A DNA stretch of 64,000 nucleotides from Euborellia annulipes (taxonomy: Eukaryota > Arthropoda > Insecta > Dermaptera > Anisolabididae), in the NCBI GenBank assembly GCA_023213315.1, contig JAKCPI010000950.1, positions 124,001 through 188,000 on the forward strand, in the 5' to 3' direction. This document shows, piece by piece, positions 1-12,249 of this stretch (its first letter is position 1; every line of letters starts with the position of its first letter). The notes below the pieces were generated by a model. The model was given only the letters and a program-made list of their open reading frames with translations. It was not told the DNA's origin and did not search any database. A program made the translations under genes and the position numbers.

Positions 1-838
1 CTAGAAATAATAAGAGGGTTATGGGAGTGGCCTGGTTTAAAGAAAAAAAATTTGGACCACCTTATTGGGAATATATTTTCAATTAAAATGATTCGAATTA
101 AAAAAAAAAAAATATTTGGTTATCGGTTATAAAAGAAATAAATTTTTCTTTAATAAATACTTCCAGAATATTAAGCTATAATTTTATAGAACTTCGGAAG
201 TTGCTGCGAGCATTATAATAAAATGATTTTAAATTTCATTTAATTTTTTTTTTTATTTGACTTGAAAGATTTAAGAGGAATTAGAAAGTGTTATTTTTTT
301 TTTATAATACGCTGATAGTTTTTGTTGTCGATATTAAGTCTTCGGTCAACTTGTCAGCTTATCTAAGAACCGGTGATAGAAGGTGAGTCGGATTAGGCGC
401 TTGTAATGCAGCTTAGAGCTTTTGGACGCAGGTACAACTAAGAGGATTGTACCTTAGAGAGAAACCCAAGGCAAGGCGCCTTGAGCATAGCATAACACAC
501 ACAAACAACACCTGATAGCGAGTCATTTATTTCCGAATTATAAGCTGAAAACTTCTTCTAATTATAAATTCGTATAGTAAATTGTTGTCTGTTCATTAAA
601 AATTCAAAAAATAAGCTATATAAATAGGCTAGTTGACCTATGGATTTTAGGGTAAATATTCCAATAAATGTCACTTAATCTCAAGAGTGAATATATCACA
701 ATATTTATCAATGTCGGATAAGGAAAAGATAATAATATGCATAGAAGGTTGGCTATTTTATTTATAGTAAATTTACTCAGAAGTTAGTCGAGAAATTCCT
801 GCTGTGAGTATAATAATATTAAAAGAGCTATGGTTTAC
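1..838. other. AT-rich DNA, nothing recognised
   Basis: No coding frame, RNA gene or repeat match to the rest of the window was seen. Positions about 340-490 are less AT-rich than the surroundings and hold a short inverted repeat (GTACAACTAAG near 430), but I could not assign it. Confidence 0.5.
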
Positions 839-928
839 GTTTTTGCTTGTTGGATTGTAGGCAAATTAAAATTTCAATAGACAGATAGGTCGATTGGGTT
901 GCCTAACTTCAAGCAACCAAAAAGCAAA
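839..928. repeat. small hairpin repeat with TAGGCAA core
   Basis: A fold-back of about 90 bases: TTTTTGCTTGTTGGA and TGTAGGCAA on the left face TTGCCTAAC and CAAGCAACCAAAAAGC on the right. A second copy with the same design is at 19526..19606, and related TTAGGCAACCCAAATG motifs occur near 12095, 27685, 41815 and 41930. It is probably a short non-autonomous element; the class is unknown. Confidence 0.45.
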
Positions 929-966
929 CGAATTTATTCATCTCATGAAAGAGTTACTTTATTTAG

Positions 967-1105
967 GGTGCCAAAGGACAAGAGTTCGCATTCCATCCCA
1001 GGCGAGAAATTTATTTCAATTGAATTAGATACCAATCAATTGAAATAAATGGCCGCAGATGCCGAAAAAGACCTTAAACAAATTAAAAAAATTAACAAAA
1101 AACAA
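967..1105 (+). mobile_element. SINE fragment, 5'-truncated, shared-tail family
   Basis: It contains AATTTATTTCAATTGAA, a related segment present in the tRNA-headed SINE at 16759..16893. It ends with AATGGCCGCAGATGCCGAAA and AGACCTTAAA before an A-rich tract. The GGCC..GCCGAAAA tail core recurs in several SINE families of this window. The Pol III head is missing or badly eroded. Confidence 0.55.
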
Positions 1106-1129
1106 ATAAAAAAAAAAAACTTCTAAGGC

Positions 1130-1235
1130 GACCGACCATACGTCCCGATTTTGGTGGGACAGTCCCGCTTTTTAGAAGACTGTCCCGCGTCCCGCCGATT
1201 TTTAAAAATGTCCCGCTATTTAGAAAATATCTGCA
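1130..1235. repeat. TCCCG-rich repeat, possible DNA-transposon end
   Basis: Starts GACCATACGTCCCG and continues with several TCCCGC/GCGGGA motifs that can pair with each other. A shorter relative beginning with the same GACCATACGTCCCG is at 29620..29660. It is probably one end of a DNA transposon; no matching opposite end was found. Confidence 0.35.
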
Positions 1236-1312
1236 TTTCTTATTTTAATGTACTGTAAAAATATATTACTTATTAGTAGTTAATTATTATAGTGAATATA
1301 AAGAAATAAAAA

Positions 1313-1745
1313 AACAAATGCAGCTAGAGAACGTGTTTTTTCTATCACGAATGTGTTTATTAAAGCTTTTGTGGTTTGAATTATTATTAAGGGAATTTTT
1401 AATTATAGACCACATTTTGTTATTAATTATTTATTAAAAATATAAATACTGTACAACGTTTCGACTGCTTACTTGTACAGTATTTATATTTTTAATAAAT
1501 AATTAATATAAGACTACATAGACCACAATAATAGACTACATTTTGTTATTAATTATTTATTAAAAATATAAATACTATAGAAGTAGGTAAATCGAAACCA
1601 CATTTTGTTATTAATTATTTATTAAAAATATAAATACTGTACAAGTAGGCAGTCGAAACGTTGTACAGTATTTATATTTTTAATAAATAATTAATAACAA
1701 AATGTGGTCTATAATTAAAAATTCCTCTAATAATTGCGTTTTTTC
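1313..1745. mobile_element. HHR-type inverted-repeat elements, core-deleted
   Basis: Three inverted copies of an arm that reads TATAAATACTGTACAACG then TTTCGACTGCTTA, flanked by TTAATTATTTATTAAAAAT. On the arm strand the sequence GTCGAAACGTTGTACAG keeps the GAAAC and ACGT parts of a hammerhead, but the CTGANGA part is lost. The same family is at 28085..28390 (with a degenerate core) and inside a family A copy at 37396..37564. The outer sequence (TATCACGAATGTGTTTATTA) also recurs at the 28.3 kb copy in inverse order. Confidence 0.6.
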
Positions 1746-3690
1746 TAGTATCAATAAAATTTAGACAACTGAAAAACTCAGTTGAACATTAAAAAAGTTT
1801 TGACGACATTTTAAGAAATGATCCGAATCTATTGCAAAGTATTCACTCGGATCAAAAATATGACCGTGAAAAAAAATCAGAATTTTTTTTATATAAAAAA
1901 TTAATTTAAAAATAATGCTCAAATTTTTTTGTTTTTTACAAATTGTTATCAATAATTAATAATAAATACATTATTGTATATTTTTTAGACAAGTATATTC
2001 TCATTTCATGCCATTTGTCCGGCTTTGTCTCAATGAAAATGTGGTCACTTTATTCTAGATTCAAAGCTCTCTCTCTCACTATTTTGTACCCCCCCCCCGT
2101 CCCAGTGCAGCAATGAATTTTCAAACTTTTGCTCATCTATTGTATAGAAGATTTAACTAAAAATGTGTTTTCTATCACTAGGTTTTATTTTTTCTGATAG
2201 TTACTTTCAGGAGATAGCAAATCATTGTAAAAACGGTATCCTCCCAGTGGCATCGTCATGCTATAATATTCTTATTTGTTTGAATTTATTTAAAATTCAA
2301 TATAAACGAATAGGAAGGATATCTCCCTTGATATATTGTCACTCGTTAAAAAGTACGTTTGAAACTTTGACAATAAACATGACTTTATTGAATTTTATTT
2401 GATTGAACTTTCACACTCACGTAAGCTCCAATTTCAAAACAAATACTTGACACCCACTTTTTTTTTATTTCTATTATAAACAAAAATTAAAAGGTTTCTT
2501 AAAAGAAAACTTAGAATATTCAATTAACATTTCAATCCTCATGAAATGGCGATATTTTTTTTTTATATAAGCGAATAAAAAATGAAATTATTTTTTAAAA
2601 GAAAGAAAGCAAATAACGAAGAAAACAAATGGCTTATTGTAACGTAAATGTTTTCTTAAGTCACTCACTCTTCTGAAAAAATCTATTTTCTCTCTCTTTT
2701 TACATTTTTTTTTTTTCTAATTATATAGAATAGCTACGAATTTTTTGTTATATTTAATTCGAGTCAAAGAAAGGAGAGTGATCTATCCTTTTAGATTTCT
2801 ATAAAAAATCAAATTAAAAAAAAAGAACAAGGTATCCTCTAAAAAATGAGATACAGTATAATTAAGAAAAATATACATAATAAATATAATAAACAGTGAT
2901 ATGCAAATATGAGTTCAAAATTCAAGTGTTACTTGGGGAACCCCTCCCAGGAAAATCCCAATAAAATTAATTTTCCGAATCACTATGACGTGTCATAAAA
3001 ATGTATTATATAATTAAAGACTATTTTTTTTTAATTTTTCAAAATGACCTATTGAATAAATAATTAAATTAAAGGGTTATGCAAATATGTATCAACTGTA
3101 TGTAAATGTTTAACGGTAATCGTTAGGCATTCATAAGTTATTTATTTAAATTAATTGATAGCCAATTATTTTAAATAAAATTAATCGTTAAGGGCTGGAA
3201 GCAAACCTGTGATCCTTTGATTATGTTTATTTGAAACTATTAGTATCAAATTAATTAAGGAAAATTTTCATTTAATTGAACTTTATAGGCACGCAGGGAG
3301 GGGGAGAAGGAGACTAGAATATTAATTTATTATAACACGCCTATATTTTAATATTACGCGTAGTGAGTAAGAACTCAAAGCGTTAGAGGCTTCCCCTTTT
3401 CCCTAAGATCGCCCCTTTAGACAAGCTGTTTCTTGTGGAACGCGACACGTTTGCAAAGGCATTAATACTTATATTCAACATGTTTTGTTACATGAAAAAT
3501 GAAAGAAATTTACTGACCTCTATGGAAGAATTAAAAAATAAATTTATAGAATTTAAACTGTTGGCTTACCTGAAACAAAAGAGAAAAATATTATTAGTAA
3601 AAATAAAATTACTTTTATACTAATTGCTAGAGTAAGTATTGAGATAATTAAAAGGAGCTATTAAATTAAAAGAATCCCGGGAACAGCAGC
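1746..3690. other. AT-rich DNA, nothing recognised
   Basis: Short open frames here are low-complexity and have no domain that I recognise. A C-rich run lies at about 2090. No repeat shared with the rest of the window was seen, apart from homopolymer and A/T tracts. Confidence 0.45.
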
Positions 3691-3850
3691 CACATGAAAT
3701 AAAAAAGCTTTATATTCTGCTGCCGACGTTTCGAGTACTAGTCACACTCATCTTCAAGGTAAGCAAAATTCAAAAAAAAACTCGGACAATTTTGATTGCC
3801 CTGAAGATGTTCCAAGTACTCGAAATTCAAACACCCGACCCTTTCTTCTA
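3691..3850. mobile_element. degenerate HHR-like inverted pair
   Basis: On the minus strand TTGAAGATGAGTGTGACTAG leads through ACTC to GAAACGTCGG, with a GAGT/ACTC stem II; the first core base is T instead of C. On the plus strand CTGAAGATG is followed by TACTCGAAATTC. The two cores face each other about 40 bases apart. Both look decayed, and neither shows a good stem I. Confidence 0.5.
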
Positions 3851-4280
3851 ATTAAATATCTTCAGTCATTCAACTCAAGGAGCTATTAAAATTTTTTATT
3901 TTTATAAATAAGTCTTAAGATTAAAATACAAGACCATTTCAGCTGATGCATTAATATAAAGAAAAAATGTCATCTATAAAATTCTAATGAAGTTAGTATT
4001 CTGCAAAAAGCTATTTGTATATAAAGAAGAAAGGGTGCAATCATGGAAGCTGCTGGTAATGTGGAACAGTAGCCTGTAGGGCTTGAGAGGTGATGGCATT
4101 AACTTCTTACTGTGTTTTTTTAATAAGCCTCTACATGCCCTGATAGCCACATCGTGATTTATTAGAAATAGTTGTTTGAAGGTTTTTAGGTTTTTCAAAC
4201 GATTGAGTTAAGATTTTAAAAAAATATTTAATCACTTATTCTACCCACCTATTTCTTAGAGCTTAGGCAGTTATTGTTAA

Positions 4281-4675
4281 GGTGCGCGTCTCGGGGTGCT
4301 AATTTTGGGACTTTCCAGCGGCCACAATTTAGAAGCTATCGACCTCAAATTTTTTTAAAATTAAAGCTATTTAAAATATCTACAACTTATAGAAGCCCTT
4401 TTTTTGATTTTCGAAAAAAAAAAATTTTTTTTTAGATTAATCGCATTAAATAAAAGATATTTTAAAAAAGGAGCTCTATAAGTTGTAGATAATTAAATTA
4501 GTAATCATTGTGTTAAAGAATAATTAATTTTTTGCCTTTAATTAATTAGCTGGAAAGTCTAGAATGAAATGCAATTTGTCCCTTGTTTTCCTATGGGGAA
4601 CACTAACGCCATCTCTTGCCGCCTAGAGGAACTCGGTAGTCAAAAGCTTTCTAACGACTTTTCGAGACGCGCACC
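4281..4675. mobile_element. 395-bp MITE with TTAA target duplication
   Basis: Begins GGTGCGCGTCTCG and ends CGAGACGCGCACC, a perfect 13-bp terminal inverted repeat, flanked by TTAA at 4277..4280 and 4676..4679. A TTAA target is typical of piggyBac-type transposition, although the GG..CC termini are not the classical piggyBac end. A second internal inverted repeat (ATCTACAACTTATAG and its complement near 4378 and 4480) would allow the whole element to fold back. No coding capacity. Confidence 0.8.
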
Positions 4676-6729
4676 TTAAGCAAAATATTCGCTACAATCC
4701 GGTGCAATCAAGTAAATTCCTAGTTTACAAAAGGAAGAGTAATTTTAACGTCAGTTCAATAAGAATGGCGATGTTGGTAATGTGGAAGCGCAACTCTTGT
4801 GGGTGAAATACCAGCAGAAGAGGATGACGCTCTATGCATTTTTTGTGAAGGAGCTTTTTCAAATGATGTTTAGAGGAACTTTGTACGTATTAAATGCTTG
4901 CTTTGTGAGTATTGATGCCTTTTTTCGACATCTGAGGCCATTCAGTCACCGTCTTTATTTATTTCATTTGTTTGGTAGCCTATTTAATCAATTTTTGTCA
5001 CTTTGATCGGGAAATCCCTGACCTCTAAGACAAGAGACGAAGATTATACCACTGTATAATGAAGATAAATATATTATCAAAGGTATCAACGACCTTTATT
5101 TGATTAGTTCGACAAAAAACTTTCAAGGTTCATACATTATAGAGATAACGATATCTCTAAGTCAAAAAGCAAGGCCAAGGTCACAAAGGTTAGACAAAAT
5201 ATAATGAATAAATTTTTTTAGAGTGTTGGTATTTATAATCTGTTTTTTATTATTTTTATTTTTAGGAAGGGGTTTAGATCGGCGAAATTTCAAGACAAAA
5301 ATTTCCCACTTTCAAAATCTGCTTCTTCTTGTCAATAGCGATCTCAATGTATTTCTTCACACGGCCTCTTTAATCTTTAAAAATAAATCAACTTGCTCAC
5401 GGGAACATAGCGCTTTTATTTAAAAAGTGTTTCTAATCTATTCAAATTTTGTTTTTATAGTTGTAAAAATTTTTTAGTAAAATAATTGTTTAAATTAAAT
5501 TTCCCACTGTCTCTCTATGAATGATATTTTAATGGTTGAAGTAATTTATATTAGAGGAAGTTATTTTAAATATGATTCTAATATTAATGAGATGTTTAAT
5601 ATGGATGATGGAATTGGAGTTTCAGAGCGACATTTTAGTCGTTTTTTAAGACATTAAATTTGAATTTGTCCTATCCAACGAGACAACAACCTAAAAATGT
5701 GTTTTGTAATTTATTCAGAAAAGTGGGTTTTTTTTTTTTTTTTATAAAAATGCTTGCAACTAGTTTTTTTGGATATATAAAAATGGCAAACGATCTGTCA
5801 TTTATGATACGTATATATCTTAGATATATTCTTCATTATCCTGGGTGTCTAGGTAAATAGCATGTAAATTTAGAACAGAAAGACTCCTGAGGAGGGGCCA
5901 TAAAAATAGTCTTGGTTTTCCACGACATTGAACGATGGCGAAGATTCCTTTTGGAGAAGAAATCATCTTGAGTGCTCGTCACGCAGGGCGAATATTAAAA
6001 GGTACCCATGAGCCAGCCACACCCTTCGTACGCCAAGGCGACATTACAACCGGGACAGTAAAAGAAAGAAATGAACTGCAAGTCGTATGAATATAAAGAA
6101 GAGACTACTGGCTGGTTGAGCATAGGCCTCATTTTTATTATGCACTGTTCAAATAATTTAAATAAATTTATTAGTTAAGCTTTTTTTTTTTATCTTTTCA
6201 GTTAATTGGTAAGCATAAAAGACCGGATTTCCTTTCTCTTCTTTTAAATATTTATATTTTTATTCGTTAATTTATAAAAAAAATGCTAAAGTGATATGTA
6301 TTTTGATAATATACAATATATACGTACGTTGATGGATAATAATAACAATAACAAAGTATATATAGTAGATAATAATTATTATAATTTTTACTATTATGTA
6401 GATTTTTAATTTTATTGATAGAGACGGAAATCCCGGAGATCCTACAGGTAATTGAAATAAAAAATTTCCATGATAATAGTATTTTGTTGAAGTGAGTTTG
6501 ACATAGGTTCGAAACGTCGAAAAGATGGTTTTATCCAGCGGCGTAACTAGCCTTTAATGGGAAGCACATGAAATGAAATTTATCAAATATTCAGCCTCTT
6601 TACCACTTCAAATATCATAGTCATTTTATGAAGAAGAATGGAAAAAAAATCACATATACATTAAATGAAGAATTTTTTGTCTTTTGAAATCTGCAGCCAT
6701 TTAAATTAATTTACTATTCTAGGTTAACT
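4676..6729. other. mostly anonymous AT-rich DNA
   Basis: A minus-strand fragment of the shared SINE tail (GGCCTCAGATGTCGAAAA on the minus strand) is at about 4912..4950. Positions 5935..6085 are clearly more GC-rich than the neighbours but have no recognisable frame or domain. A hAT-like terminus CAGCGGCGTAACTAG starts at about 6537, with no partner seen. The remainder shows nothing. Confidence 0.45.
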
Positions 6730-7205
6730 TGTAGTAGTGTCTTTCTGGTCTTTTGAGTAGGATGGATATCTGGAGAGGAGACTTGTTTAATTAAAAGACA
6801 ATTCTTTTTCAGACTTATTCAGGCTTACGAATGGATGCATTTCTTTTCGTTTGGGCCATTTCGATAGCCTTCAACAGAACCTTTGTCTAGATTTATTAAA
6901 ATAATATTTATTTATTACATGTAGGTCTATTATAATTAAAACTTTAGATTCTGGGATGAAGGTTATTTCAAGTAGAATTGATTGATGAAGTAATTGCGGC
7001 GTGTCGAAGTTCTGCATGTATTATAATATTATGATGTTTATTTTAATAAATCTAGACAAAGGTTCTGATGAAGGCTATTAAAATGGCCGAAACGAAAAGG
7101 GATGCATACATTCGTAAACCTGAATAAGTCTCTGAAAAAGAATTGTCTTTTAATTAAACAATTCTCCTCTTCAGCGCTCCATCCTACTCAAAAGACCAGA
7201 AAGAA
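6730..7205. mobile_element. HHR-bearing inverted pair, long arms
   Basis: Two inverted arms of roughly 150 bases (ends near 6730 and 7200; shared motifs include GACAATTCTTTTTCAGA and CTAGACAAAGGTTCTG). The right arm holds a hammerhead-like core: CTGATGA at 7065..7071, a short GGC/GCC stem and GAAAC at 7089..7093. The left arm, on the minus strand at about 6850..6890, has CTGTTGA and a broken GAAA. No reverse transcriptase lies between the arms, so this is a non-autonomous or deleted copy. Confidence 0.65.
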
Positions 7206-7599
7206 ACTACAAGTTAATCTACAATAGTAAATTACATACAGATGTCACATCAAAAGAAAAATTTTAATTAATTGTTAGTAATTTTTGAATTACAGAGCTA
7301 GTAGGCCTATATTTTAAAAAAATATAAACGAATTAAAAATTTTAGTAAATGAAAAAAATTGCTGGGATTATTGATTACGATCAAAATGGATAAAATTAGC
7401 TTTTTTTTACAAATTTAAAATTTGACTCTAAATTATCGATGTTTTTATGGATAAGAGTAATTCGTAAGCTTCATAGTTTTAAATAAATACAAATACAATT
7501 GAAAAATGTACATATAAATCTCTTCTGGCACGTTTTCGACTGGAGTCAGTCTATCTGTAAACAAAGATTTAAAGAATAATAACGTTACGTATTTATATT

Positions 7600-7965
7600 A
7601 ATTAGTATTATTTGTATTATGTTATTATATTAGTTTTATTCATAGTATGTTATTGTATTAATGTATTTGTATTATTTTCTTATATTTATGTTATTTATAT
7701 TATGTTCTTATATTAGTTTTACTTGTATTATGTTATTATATTAGTTTTATTCATAATATGTTATTGTATTAATGTTTTGTAGTATTTTTGTTTTTTGTAT
7801 GTCTTATTGATATTATGTTTTGGTTTTTGCGTTGGTGTGGTTTACATTGATTTTGTATAATTTTATTTATACGTATATTTTTGTAATGAACAATGTTTAT
7901 ATAAAAGGAATGGTGAAAAACCAACCTTAAATAAATAAAAAAAAAAATAATAAAAAAATAACGTT
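7600..7965 (+). repeat. tandem AT repeat followed by a retroelement-like 3' tail
   Basis: A unit of about 110-120 bases containing TTATATTAGTTTTATTCATA and GTATGTTATTGTATTAATG occurs about twice (7610-7690 and 7700-7780). After it, 7860..7965 ends ACCTTAAATAAATAAAAAAA and looks like the 3' end of a polyadenylated retroelement. No coding sequence for one was found. Confidence 0.4.
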
Positions 7966-8689
7966 ACGTATTGTTATTATTTTTTAAAGAATGAGCTTTT
8001 TACCTCTATAACCATTCTACATTTTTTTTTCGTCATGATAGATAGAGAAAGAGAATGTTGTTATAGAAGAAATTAATTAGACAACTATTCATTCATTAAT
8101 TGGAAAAATAAAAACAAGTGATTATGTTTATAATCATAATTGCGCTGTCAAATTGATTAAATCAAGAGTTGCGGCACGCAAGGGGCAAGGCCGTCATCAT
8201 TTGGTGAAGATCTCTTTCTCTCTGTTCTGAGGACCGGCGGCATAGTTAAGTTGCTTCAAATGACATATTGTCTTGGTCCAGGTATGCTCATTAGGTCGCA
8301 TCTAATAAGATGTGAATAAGATCGACATTGCTAGGATGTTTGGTAGAAGGTATTTCCCAGGAACCATGGTGACTCAACCTAAACGTTTCGACGACCAACT
8401 AAGCACACAATATTGAAAAACATTCGATAATCAAGTATCATGATCTCTGAATGATTAATTCCATACATATAACAAGAACTCAATTTAACCTTATAACAAG
8501 TATCATTTATAAACTGATGTTGAGATAATAAATTTCGTTTGAGTTACGAAATTCCAGGGTCAAAAATTCCATCTCATTTGTCAAAAACAGAAATAAATTT
8601 AGAAACACAGTGGCAATTCCAATTACAGAAGATATATTAGATACAAATTAACAAATAACATACATCATCCCTATAAAAAGCATATACCG
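7966..8689. other. nothing recognised
   Basis: Positions about 8165-8360 are less AT-rich than average but give no useful frame. A lone ACGTTTCGACGACC motif near 8385 resembles the GAAAC part of the hammerhead arms without a core. Confidence 0.4.
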
Positions 8690-9545
8690 GTACTTTCTCC
8701 TACATATGTCTGTAAGCTTAATATATAGTAAGGGATCAAAAATTTAATCTCAATATTTTGATCGAAATACATGTTTTGAAGTTCCTTAATGGGTCTCGCA
8801 AAATCTGCCTGTTACTTTCTCTTAACTCTATATATGGACCGTTTATTTTGAAAGTGGTGTAAGTCCATTTTCTATTGTTTCGAGAAAATGAAAGGTTAAC
8901 ATATTTGTTTATTAAAGAACCTATTTACTAACCAATTTTCAATTGTACAAAACATGGGAATTTTTTAAGAAATTTACCACTAGCTAGTTATACATAGAAA
9001 ATTTACATTAATTTAATCATAGATTATGTGATATCTCATTTTTTTTTTTAAATGGACTTACACCACTTTCAAAATAAACGGTCCATATGTTAATATATAG
9101 AGGGAGAAAGTATTGAATTCATGTCAAAAATTCGATGTCGAGATTTTGATAGATGGATCGTTTTGAGGTCCCCTGAATCCAAAAAAGTGGTTTTCGCAAC
9201 ATGGTCTGTCTGTGTGTGTGTGTGTGTCTGTCTGTGAACAAAATGTTTCAGGTACTAAAAGAGCTACGAGGTTGAAATTTTATATTTAAATTAGGCACCC
9301 TCCCAAGGGGTGAAAATAAGCTTTTGAACAAAATCGGCCAAAAAGTACTAGTACTTTACTGATGTACTTTTTCAGTTTTTTGCGATTTTCTCAAAATTCG
9401 CTGCAACGATTTTGTTTAAAATTCATAAATGAACTATTTTTTAGATGATCTTTAAAAAGTATATCAGTGAAATTTTTCGTGGAAATCGTTTTTAGTACAC
9501 TTTACTGATGTGGAAGCATTCGTAGCTCAGCGCCATCTATGAATC
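8690..9545 (-). mobile_element. family A element(s), 5'-truncated, interrupted by a MITE
   Basis: On the minus strand the 3' terminal hairpin of family A lies at about 8812..8834 and 9088..9115, split by the MITE at 8835..9085. The body then runs to 9545 with the family landmarks: AAAATCTCGACATCGAATTT, a TG/CA microsatellite, AAAGTACTAGTACTTTTTGG and AATTTTGAGAAAATCGC. The 5' hairpin is absent. A more diverged piece of the same 3' region lies beside it at about 8720..8812. Confidence 0.75.
8835..9085. mobile_element. 251-bp mariner-type MITE, TA target
   Basis: Terminal inverted repeats of about 35 bp begin TGGACCGTTTATTTTGAAAG and are perfect at both ends. The flanking dinucleotides 8833..8834 and 9086..9087 are both TA, as expected for Tc1/mariner-type insertion. 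The element sits in the TA-rich loop of the 3' hairpin of a family A copy. It is non-coding and occurs once in the window. Confidence 0.85.
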
Positions 9546-11310
9546 ATCGGGTGCTTTTTTCAAAGTTTTGAGATAATGATGTTTTTTTTTTTTTATGCGT
9601 AGGGCACATACAGCTCACGCACTTTGATGGCAATGATCTGATCTACTACGCACAGGTTTGGACTTGCATCAGAATATACTTCAAATGGCTTGGGCCATAG
9701 ATCTTAATTCCGGTTAAAACTCGAAAATTGAAAAAATGGCACTTAGATCAAAATTTACTTTAGGTCTTCAAATCTATTAGTGAGGAGTGAGAGAGAGAGA
9801 CGATTATTTAATTTGTTTGTATTTGTTTTTTTAAGAGTGACCTTAAATGAACACAAATGACTTTTTTCTTCTTTGATTTAGCAGTAAACGATAGAACGAA
9901 CGAACATGTTCCTTTCGATTTCGTTAATGTGCAATCGTGCTCGCCAAAACGTTCACTTTATGTTCTTTTTTTTTATTCGGGTTGTTTTTTATCGGAGTCA
10001 GCAAGCACCTTTAATGAAATCGTTTTGGCTGAATTTTTGATAAAATTCTCAAGTTAGTCCTTGAATGTCAACGGTAATAATTTCGCGTTTGATGACAATT
10101 ATCTCAAAACCAAAGGATTTAATTATAGACTCTAAGACCTAGGTCATTATATAAATTTATTAAAGGCTATATATTGTTCACTCCACTTCATTATATTGAA
10201 TTTTAGGATGAATGAATTACATCCTGCAACTATAAATAAGACAAATTCTCTTGGGTTGTTAATTAATAAATTAAATAATGCGGTTAATAAATATTTGTTA
10301 AGATGTGTGGATGTAAATAAAATCCAAAATATTAGTTTTCATTTGCAAATTAGTATGCAAATTTAACACGTATTTTATTATGTTATGCTAAAATTTTATC
10401 GTCATTAAATTTTGTGAGAACTCTCAAAGAGAGGAGGGGGGGGAGGAATAAAAACGAGTATATATATATATATATACAATTGAGTGTGTATTTGAGGAAA
10501 TGCAAGGTGTTATAAAAACCTTTCAAATCCACACCTTAAAAATATAAATATGATTAAATTCTCAAAAAGAAAATTGAATATGACATATGTGAAACAAAAT
10601 AAAAAAAAATTCTTTTTTTTTTATAATTTAAAATTTTATATTCACGTCTAGGTATGAATCGATTGGTATTAAAATTCAAACTCGTTTACGATCCTCGCAT
10701 ATCCTGGTTAAGATCAAGCCAAGCCTTCTTCTTGTAAATTTTAAAATGAATGGACCTCGAATGGCTCGGGTTTTTTTTTTTACGTTTAATAATCCAACTT
10801 GCAAGAATATATATCAACGCAATTTAAGAATTTTATATTGAAATATGATTTTATAAGAAATATGTTGAGCAAATGAAGAGGCGGAGCCGCTGTAGCTATT
10901 TGCTTGCTCTCTCTCTCTCTTTTGCTACAGCAACAGCCACCGGGAGACCAGTGATAAATTATATTTTTATATTCTCCATTAAAAAGACATTTTAAGCAGG
11001 TAAGCCAAGATACTTGATAAGCTGGATTCCTTTCAAGTTGGAGGCCTTATTATTACATTAACACAAAAACGACAAAAAAAAAAGAAACAACAATGTCCAT
11101 TCAAAATATTTTTTATTTATTGTTTTTTTTTTTTCCGGCCGTCATATGGTAAATATATTTAAAGAATGGTTTTTTGTAGAAGCACTTTTTAACATGTCAG
11201 TATTTAGTAAAAAATGTATTAAAAAATTATCAGTTGCAAGCAAGTTATTCTATCTTTATGACCATTCATTCCATTTAGAAATTTCATTAAAAAATATTTT
11301 GTATCTTTGT
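9546..11310. other. AT-rich DNA, nothing recognised
   Basis: Short low-complexity open frames only. Contains a (TA)n run near 10460 and a CT-rich tract near 10905..10920 next to a GC-richer patch. No gene or shared repeat identified. Confidence 0.45.
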
Positions 11311-11957
11311 AAAAAAATCTGGTGTGACTGGCGCACAGCACACAACTTTCTCTTACCTTCGGTAATCGAATGTTGTTTACTGTGCTTGTCACACCAGATT
11401 TTTTGTGTCGACATGTATTTAGTTTCCGTCAGTACGGTACATTCAATTTTCAAGATGTACAAGTTATAAGTATGGCAAAATATTTATATTTTGTTACCAT
11501 TTCTCCTATCTTTTCTATGGAGTACAAGAGTAAAGTGGTCTTCAGAAGATTTCAATGACAAAATGAGAATATACATTTTAAAGAGAATCTAAAAAATAAT
11601 TGATTTTTGAATTTAAAGAAAAATCGTTGGAGCGAATTTTGAGAAAATCGAAAAAAACTGAAAAAGTGCATCAGTAAAGTACTAGTACTCGTTGGCCGAT
11701 TTTGTTCAAAAGTTTCGGGTCACGTCCCATGGGGGTGCCTAACTTAAATATAAAATTTCAACCTCCTAGCTCTTTTCGTTCTTGAGATATTTTGTTCACA
11801 GACACACAGACAGATCATGTCGCGAAAACCACTTTTTTGAATTCAGGGGACCTCAAAACGTGTATATCCGTCAAAATCTCGACATCGAATTTTTGACATG
11901 AACCCAATACTTCCTCTCTCTATATATTAACATATTTATAGAGGTAAGTAAAAAAAA
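11311..11957 (+). mobile_element. family A element, near full length
   Basis: The 5' hairpin (11311..11406) starts AAAAAAATCTGGTGTGAC and closes with GTCACACCAGATTTTTT; its apex reads CTCTTACCTTCGGTAATCG. The body carries AAAGTGGTCTTCAGAAG, GAGAAAATCGAAAAA, AAAGTACTAGTACTC and CTCGACATCGAATTTTTG. The 3' end is CTTCCTCTCTCTATATA through TATAGAGGTAAGTAAAA, a decayed terminal hairpin. The open frames across it on both strands are by-products of the repeat, not genes. Confidence 0.85.
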
Positions 11958-12042
11958 ATTAAATTATTCTCCCTGCGACCCAAATTGGTTCGAAAATTGA
12001 GTTCCAGTTTAAAAGGTGCATTTCATTTTTTTTTTTTTTGTA

Positions 12043-12249
12043 CAGTCGTCGCCACAAGTGCCTGATGGGCTTGAGAATGGAGCCTTGAGCTTAGGCAACC
12101 AAAATGCCTCAGAAGTGTTGTCTGCATTTCCCCTTGAGTTGTATTAAAAAAAGATTATTTATTTTAAAAGTAAAAATATTGGTTTCGTTGACTAAGCAAG
12201 CTCAAGACTCCCCACTCTCGAGCACATCAGGCTCTAGTGGCGCCGACTG
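12043..12249. mobile_element. 207-bp MITE with CAGTCG ends
   Basis: Inverted termini CAGTCGTCGCCACAAGTGCC and the complement of GGCTCTAGTGGCGCCGACTG, about 50 bp of imperfect pairing per side. The left flank is TA and the right flank AA, so a TA target is possible but not proven. Non-coding. Confidence 0.7.

Noticed and set aside
11146..11558. Three overlapping open frames of 62-107 codons on both strands
   Set aside because: They run across the hairpin and body of a family A repeat; similar frames occur in other copies (30531..30882, 32081..32374, 36929..37135). No domain.
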